Positions 46,516 through 50,103 of a stretch of 50,103 nucleotides of DNA are shown one piece after another. This DNA is from Sulfurimonas crateris. Its GTDB lineage: Bacteria > Campylobacterota > Campylobacteria > Campylobacterales > Sulfurimonadaceae. Numbering within the stretch: position 1 is the first letter of the stretch; every line of letters starts with the position of its first letter. The position numbers and the translations under genes were made by a program. Under the pieces are notes generated by a model that was not told where the DNA came from, did no database searches, and saw only the letters and a program-made list of their open reading frames with translations. Location of the stretch: contig CAMCYC010000013.1 of the NCBI GenBank assembly GCA_945883795.1, forward strand, positions 1 through 50,103, read 5' to 3'.

Positions 46516-48060
46516 ATGAATTTTGCAGTATTATTTGGTCAATATGATGGATTATCTTCTGTCATTAGAAACAACTTTGAACGAGAGGCGAGGAGTGCTG
46601 ATAAGGTTTTTATCTATATTTTCTTAATCAATTGGATTATAGTTGGATTTGTATCTTCTCTCACTTATGATACTTATTTGTTTGGAATTATAGGTGGGGG
46701 CGTGCTTACTGGATTTGCTTTTTTGGCGTACACTTTTTTTAAGGGAACTTCTTTTTCTCGTATTCTTATTGGTATGCTTATTATGGGATTTCCTATGATT
46801 ATGATTCAACAACATTTAGGGCGTATTGAGATGCACTTTCATGTATTTGTTGTCTTAGCTTTTATGTCTTTATATAAAGATATTTTACCTGTTATTGCAG
46901 GTGCATTAACAATTGCAGTCCACCACTTACTTTTTACCTATTTACAACTCAGTGATAGCAGTATAGCAGGTAATAAAATTATTATTTTTAACTATGGTTG
47001 CGGGTGGGATATTACTTTTTTACATGCTGCTTTTGTTATTTTAGAGGCTGCTGTTTTAATCTACATGGTCTTCATGATTACAAAACAATATCTAAGTTCA
47101 CTAGAAGTCATAAAAAGTGTTAATACAATCACGCAAAGTAATGATTTAACCCTTCATGTAAAAAGTAATACTGTCCAAGGTGTTGCATTTTCAGAATTTA
47201 TCTGTTCTTTACGAGCTATTATCAATATAGCAAAAACATCAGCACATGAAACAGCACAAATCACACATACTATTAAAACTATCACTGATAGGCTTGATAA
47301 AAGTGCAACAAAGCAACATAGTTCTATTTGTCAAATTACAAAAGAGAGTAAATTAATGCAAGAGGAAATTCATCAAACAGACCAAGATATTCAAAATGCA
47401 AAAGTGCGTTTAGATGAAGCCAATAACAATCTTCAAAATATTGGGACAAAAATAACACACTTTTCTCAAAATATAGAACAAACTGCTGAAATTGAAAATA
47501 GCATGTCTTCTAAACTCAACGAACTTACGCACTCGGCAAAGGAGATAAAAAACATCTTAACTGTTATCTCAGACATAGCAGAACAAACAAATCTTCTCGC
47601 TTTAAATGCAGCCATAGAAGCAGCCAGAGCGGGTGAGCATGGAAGAGGATTTGCTGTTGTAGCCGATGAAGTAAGAAAACTCGCAGAGAGAACACAAAAA
47701 TCTCTTGCCGAAATACAAGGGAGTGTCAATGTTGTTGTACAATCAATAAATGATACCAGCGATAATATGAATGCTAATGCGAAGAATATCACGCAACTTA
47801 GTTTAGATTCTAATGACATGCGTTCACTCTTAACAAAAACAATCCAAATCGTAAATGAGACTGCAAAATTATCTGGAAAATCTTCTCAAGAATTTGCTAA
47901 AAATATCTCAAAACTTGAAACCTTAGTAAGTACAATAAATAATGTTGAAGCATTAACAACTGAAAGTTTTACTAATATTCAAGAGATTGTAAAAACAATA
48001 AATTCACTTATGCACAGTACTCAAGAACTCAATAAAGAGTTAGATACTTTTAAGAGTTAA
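46516..48060 (+). CDS. methyl-accepting chemotaxis protein with His-rich multi-pass membrane sensor
   Basis: A 514-residue receptor. The N-terminal 190 residues form about six membrane helices without a periplasmic domain. They hold conserved-looking histidines in [20 protein letters not shown] and IAVHHLLF and FLHAAFVVLE. A HAMP-like stretch (about 200-235) and a coiled-coil signalling domain follow, with tip [21 protein letters not shown]. The histidines could bind metal or haem, giving redox or energy sensing (inference). A single gene with AGGGGT ribosome site. Confidence 0.9.
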   Translation: MNFAVLFGQYDGLSSVIRNNFEREARSADKVFIYIFLINWIIVGFVSSLTYDTYLFGIIGGGVLTGFAFLAYTFFKGTSFSRILIGMLIMGFPMIMIQQHLGRIEMHFHVFVVLAFMSLYKDILPVIAGALTIAVHHLLFTYLQLSDSSIAGNKIIIFNYGCGWDITFLHAAFVILEAAVLIYMVFMITKQYLSSLEVIKSVNTITQSNDLTLHVKSNTVQGVAFSEFICSLRAIINIAKTSAHETAQITHTIKTITDRLDKSATKQHSSICQITKESKLMQEEIHQTDQDIQNAKVRLDEANNNLQNIGTKITHFSQNIEQTAEIENSMSSKLNELTHSAKEIKNILTVISDIAEQTNLLALNAAIEAARAGEHGRGFAVVADEVRKLAERTQKSLAEIQGSVNVVVQSINDTSDNMNANAKNITQLSLDSNDMRSLLTKTIQIVNETAKLSGKSSQEFAKNISKLETLVSTINNVEALTTESFTNIQEIVKTINSLMHSTQELNKELDTFKS

Positions 48061-48131
48061 AAAAATATTCCCCCTTGATTATGGGGAGTATGATTCTAGG
48101 GTGTCGAAATCCAACCATTTCGCCTCTAAAA

Positions 48132-48249
48132 ACCCACATTCATCATGTGCTTCCTTGAAAGTCCATAAAATAGGGCTTTTCAGGAAGTTATGTAGTGTAG
48201 ATAAACCCCAGAAAATAGGGCTTTAAAATTTCATATGATGAATGTGGGT
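48132..48249. mobile_element. MITE copy 1 (118 bp, ACCCACATTCATCA terminal inverted repeats)
   Basis: The element starts ACCCACATTCATCATG and ends CATATGATGAATGTGGGT, giving inverted ends of at least 14 bp. It is flanked by AAAA on both sides, consistent with a 4-bp target duplication. It has no coding capacity. Inside are two copies of AAAATAGGGCTTT. A second copy lies at 49849-49976. Confidence 0.75.
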
Positions 48250-48336
48250 AAAAAACTTCCCCACTTTTCAGAGTAAATCACATATTCAAATAAAAAAGTA
48301 CTAAACTATTAAAAATATAAAATAAGAGAGTGTCCT

Positions 48337-48513
48337 ATGCTACAAAGTTCAAAAATCTATCAAATTTTTTAGATTTGGAAAAGAAAGGCAATAAATAGAG
48401 CTGCTGAAGGAAGAAAATGCAGAAAGACGACACAGCGCCATAAAAAAACAATAGCTAAATTAAAACTTGCTTTCATCACACAATTTCTAAAATTAAAATC
48501 ATTTATTTTATAA
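48337..48513 (+). pseudogene. small degenerate ORF with in-frame TAG
   Basis: Reads MLQSSKIYQIF, TAG, then IWKRKAINRAAEGRKCRK, TTQRHKKTIAKLKLAF and to TAA in the same frame. The Lys/Arg-rich composition looks like real protein, not random AT-rich sequence. It lies between the left end of the IS1634 remnant and its transposase. The family is not recognised; it may be a passenger or host relic. Confidence 0.3.
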
Positions 48514-49401
48514 TAAAAAATAACTTATAAAAAACAAATTTTTTAACTCTATAAGAGAACGATATTTGCTTATGTACACACAAATTCTTAGAATAAAAGG
48601 ATTAAAGAGATGCAATATAGCGCAAAAGTAGTGGACCATTTGGGATTAATAGCTGGCATGGTCGAAGAACTGGGAATTGTAGAAACAATTGATAAGGGTG
48701 CGACTTGTTAGATAGTGAAAAGCTATCTTGTTATCAATCATAAAATTGATAATAAACTAATTACTTGAAGAGTAGAATGATAGGGTAACGCCTTGAAATG
48801 CTCTCTCTGATACTACGGATAGCGGTAATCTTCGTTAAAAGAGAACTGTTATAAGCCCGTTGAAGTCGGCTAAGAGGATACCCTAACTCATACTTGTGTA
48901 TGAAAGGAAATGCGAACCAGAGGTGGTCGAGTATCTGATAGGTCGGGAGTCTATAAAATAACTATGATGAGAATGTGCTAAGCACTGACGAATCTCCGAA
49001 TGTACGGTTCTAAACAATTAATATACAGAAATGTATATACTACTTAAAGTAGGGTGAGAGTGGATGAGTAAATATCCTTGTTATGAAAATCCATATAATG
49101 TTACAGGCACTATCAAACTCACAGGACTAGAGGAAACATCTAAGGTTATATGGAAAGATAAAGTAATTGGAACAAGGTAAGCTTAGAATATGGAGCTTTA
49201 ACGAGCTATGAAGTATTGGGATATATAAATTCGCAAGATAGTAAAATCTCTTAATCTAAGTGAAAGTGAAGCCACTACCGCTGATAGCTTTTGTAATGAG
49301 AGAAGGAGGAAAGGGCTTTAGTCGAATTTATTTGACACAAATAACATAAAACTAAATATCAAAGATTCGAGTAAGACTAAAAGAGGCGAAATTCAGCAAT
49401 G

Positions 49402-49454
49402 AAAGGAGACCGACTTTGAGTAAATCAGAGAACCCAAAGAAGCAAAACTGCTAG
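49402..49454 (+). pseudogene. remnant start of the intron-encoded maturase ORF
   Basis: AAAGGAG (49402-49408) followed seven bases later by TTG at 49416 and the codons LSKSENPKKQNC before TAG. Group II introns begin their maturase/reverse transcriptase ORF in domain IV with just such a ribosome site. The lysine/asparagine-rich start fits an IEP N-terminus, so the rest has likely been deleted (inference). Confidence 0.4.
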
Positions 49455-49521
49455 TAATCTGTAACTAAGGGTGCTTTGTATTTATTAGGTTATGTGTTAG
49501 ACAGTTAAATAAATCCGATGG

Positions 49522-49558
49522 AACGCCGTGTGCGGTGAAAGTCGCACGCACGGTGTGA
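49522..49558 (+). ncRNA. group II intron domain V catalytic hairpin
   Basis: The hairpin begins AACGCCGTGTGCGGTGAAAG and returns with TCGCACGCACGGTG. It has a GAAA tetraloop, a two-base bulge and a CGC-type catalytic triad, the hallmarks of domain V. Stem pairing looks intact, so the ribozyme core may still be active in trans. Confidence 0.85.
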
Positions 49559-49770
49559 ATGGGGGGAAAAGTTGGAGATTGCATCAAAGATTTACCTATC
49601 CATATCGATACCGCAAGACACAGATAAACGCCATTTGACTATTGGGCAAGTTGTTAAAGCACTTATTAGGTTCCTTCTAAAAAAGTGTGGGTAATCATCA
49701 ACCTAAATGTTCCTAAATTTGTCATTAACTAAAGTAAAGTTACAGTCAATACCTTAGCCAAAAAATATCC

Positions 49771-50103
49771 CTAAGCAGCCTCCTGAGACGGATGAATAGC
49801 CCCAAGATTGGCAATTTTAGAAAAAACCTTCTGAATTAAATATTCATTACCCACATTCATCATGTGCTTCCTTGAAAGTCCATAAAATAGGGCTTTTTAT
49901 GAAGTTATGTAGTGTAGATAAACCCCAGAAAAGCCCAAAAAATAGGGCTTTAAAATTTCATGTGATGAATGTGGGTCATTAGCTAAATTCGGAACTAATT
50001 TAAATACCTCAGTGACATATTTAAGCCCATGATATCGAGCTTTTAAATCAAGAACACTCATCTCTTTCATCTCAGGATTATTACGCAAAGCATGAGAAAA
50101 ATT
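49771..50103 (-). pseudogene. unidentified gene, 3' part, interrupted by MITE copy 2
   Basis: Read from the right edge the protein runs NFSHALRNNPEMKEMSVLDL, KARYHGLKYVTEVFKLVPNL, AN, then is broken by the MITE at 49849-49976. Removing the MITE and one copy of its 4-bp duplication gives AN-EYLIQKVFSKIANLGAIHP then SQEAA and stop at 49771, with the frame kept. In the present sequence the MITE encodes a readthrough to a premature stop at 49897. The family is not recognised, and the gene continues beyond the window. Confidence 0.65.
49849..49976. mobile_element. MITE copy 2 (128 bp) inserted in a gene
   Basis: Same ends as copy 1 (ACCCACATTCATCATG ... CATGTGATGAATGTGGGT). The direct repeats CATT at 49845-49848 and 49977-49980 are the target duplication, confirmed by the frame restoration of the interrupted gene. 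Compared with copy 1 it has about 10 extra bases creating an AAGCCC/GGGCTT hairpin, so the two copies have diverged. It encodes no protein. Confidence 0.85.

Larger units (their letters stand above)
48698..49605 (+). mobile_element. ORF-less group II intron (908 bp)
   Basis: The 5' end GTGCGAC fits the GUGYG consensus. Typical domain I text (GGAAATGCGAACCAGAGG, then TCTGATAGGTCGGGAGTC) follows. Domain V is at 49522-49558 and the 3' end is CCTATCCATAT, with A49598 eight bases from the end as the likely branch point. EBS1 CCTTGTT (49076-49082) pairs with IBS1 GATAAGG (48691-48697) over seven bases, two of them wobbles. Excision joins the transposase exons in frame. No reverse transcriptase remains; only a ribosome site and 12 codons are left in domain IV. 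I did not find a convincing EBS2. Confidence 0.85.
48256..49694 (+). mobile_element. internally deleted IS1634-family element carrying a group II intron
   Basis: The left end CCCCACTTTTCAG (48259-48271) and right end CTAAAAAAGTGTGGG (49677-49691) form an imperfect inverted pair. The transposase N-terminus is present, but most of its DDE core is missing, since the right end begins some 50 codons in. What remains is about 1.4 kb, of which 908 bp is an intron, so it is non-autonomous. Exact ends and target duplication could not be fixed, partly because a MITE lies next to the left end. Confidence 0.55.
48610..49694 (+). pseudogene. IS1634-family transposase remnant split by the intron
   Basis: The first part (48610-48697) encodes MQYSAKVVDHLGLIAGMV and EELGIVETIDK plus one base. 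The second part (49606-49694) continues GCG-ATA as A-IPQDTDKRHLTIGQVVKALI, then RFLLKKCG and stop. Joining the two at 48697/49606 restores the frame and a well-formed IS1634 N-terminal domain. After KALI homology stops and the right end of the element follows, so the catalytic core is deleted. Nonfunctional. Confidence 0.75.

Noticed and set aside
48061-48085. CCCC/GGGG hairpin after the MCP gene as a terminator
   Set aside because: Stem is short and not followed by a T-run; left uncalled.
48132-49976. CRISPR-like repeats (two similar 120-bp blocks)
   Set aside because: Only two copies, far apart, with inverted ends and target duplications: MITE, not CRISPR.

Overview
The window looks like a chromosomal segment of a free-living Campylobacterota (Epsilonproteobacteria), perhaps a Sulfurimonas/Sulfuricurvum/Arcobacter-like organism. 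The DNA is strongly A+T-rich, and two sensor kinases carry the 'MIAHQWRQPL' H-box common in that phylum. Other phylum-typical features are short tightly overlapping operons, many chemotaxis and two-component genes, and small haem proteins. The genus is an inference; no rRNA, tRNA or CRISPR array is visible.

Layout. 1-163: outer end of an IS66-family element just upstream of dnaX. 213-1850: dnaX. 1899-3215 (minus): a FlgO-family protein with two Cys-rich lipoproteins. 3296-4552 (minus): serS. 4553-5325: a gene relic, a small secreted protein and a perfect palindrome. 5326-9487: DHH phosphoesterase, DJ-1 protein, C-terminal-haem cytochrome, Dabb protein, DUF4197 protein and gpsA. 9456-13176 (minus): an RCK protein, a voltage-gated-like K+ channel with its own RCK region, and gatB. 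13259-17097 (minus): retropepsin-like protein, inactive transglutaminase/7TM protein, ATP-grasp ligase-like protein and PPK2, apparently one operon.

17260-30163 (minus): a nearly unbroken accessory chemosensory and two-component cluster. In transcription order it holds REC protein, PAS kinase, CheY-like, CheW, MCP, STAS-like, CheA, CheR, a kinase lacking the phospho-acceptor His, CheD, CheB and a REC-PAS-kinase. Its CheA has no REC domain and its CheB has one, unlike the main flagellar system of many Campylobacterota. It is therefore probably a second signalling array.

30422-34938 (plus): MgtE and a CaCA exchanger, then a type II restriction-modification pair whose endonuclease appears frameshifted at an A4T7 tract. 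34969-40204 (plus): coaBC, FliK-like, uppS, prepilin peptidase, LptF/G-like and truA, mostly overlapping. 40194-41475 (minus): a CitE-like lyase and a small cytochrome c. 41538-46435 (plus): folD, lepB, M50 protease, rpiB, coiled-coil protein, apt and trpB behind an extended -10 promoter. 46516-48060: an MCP with a His-rich multi-pass membrane sensor.

48061-50103 is a mobile-element graveyard. It holds two copies of a 118-128 bp MITE with ACCCACATTCATCA inverted ends and 4-bp target duplications. One copy splits a gene whose frame is restored exactly when the MITE and one duplication are removed. Between the MITEs lies an internally deleted IS1634-family element whose transposase is interrupted, at a position that restores the frame exactly, by a 908-bp group II intron that has lost its maturase/reverse transcriptase ORF. 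The intron's domain V, branch-point A, EBS1/IBS1 pairing and a truncated ORF start can be seen.
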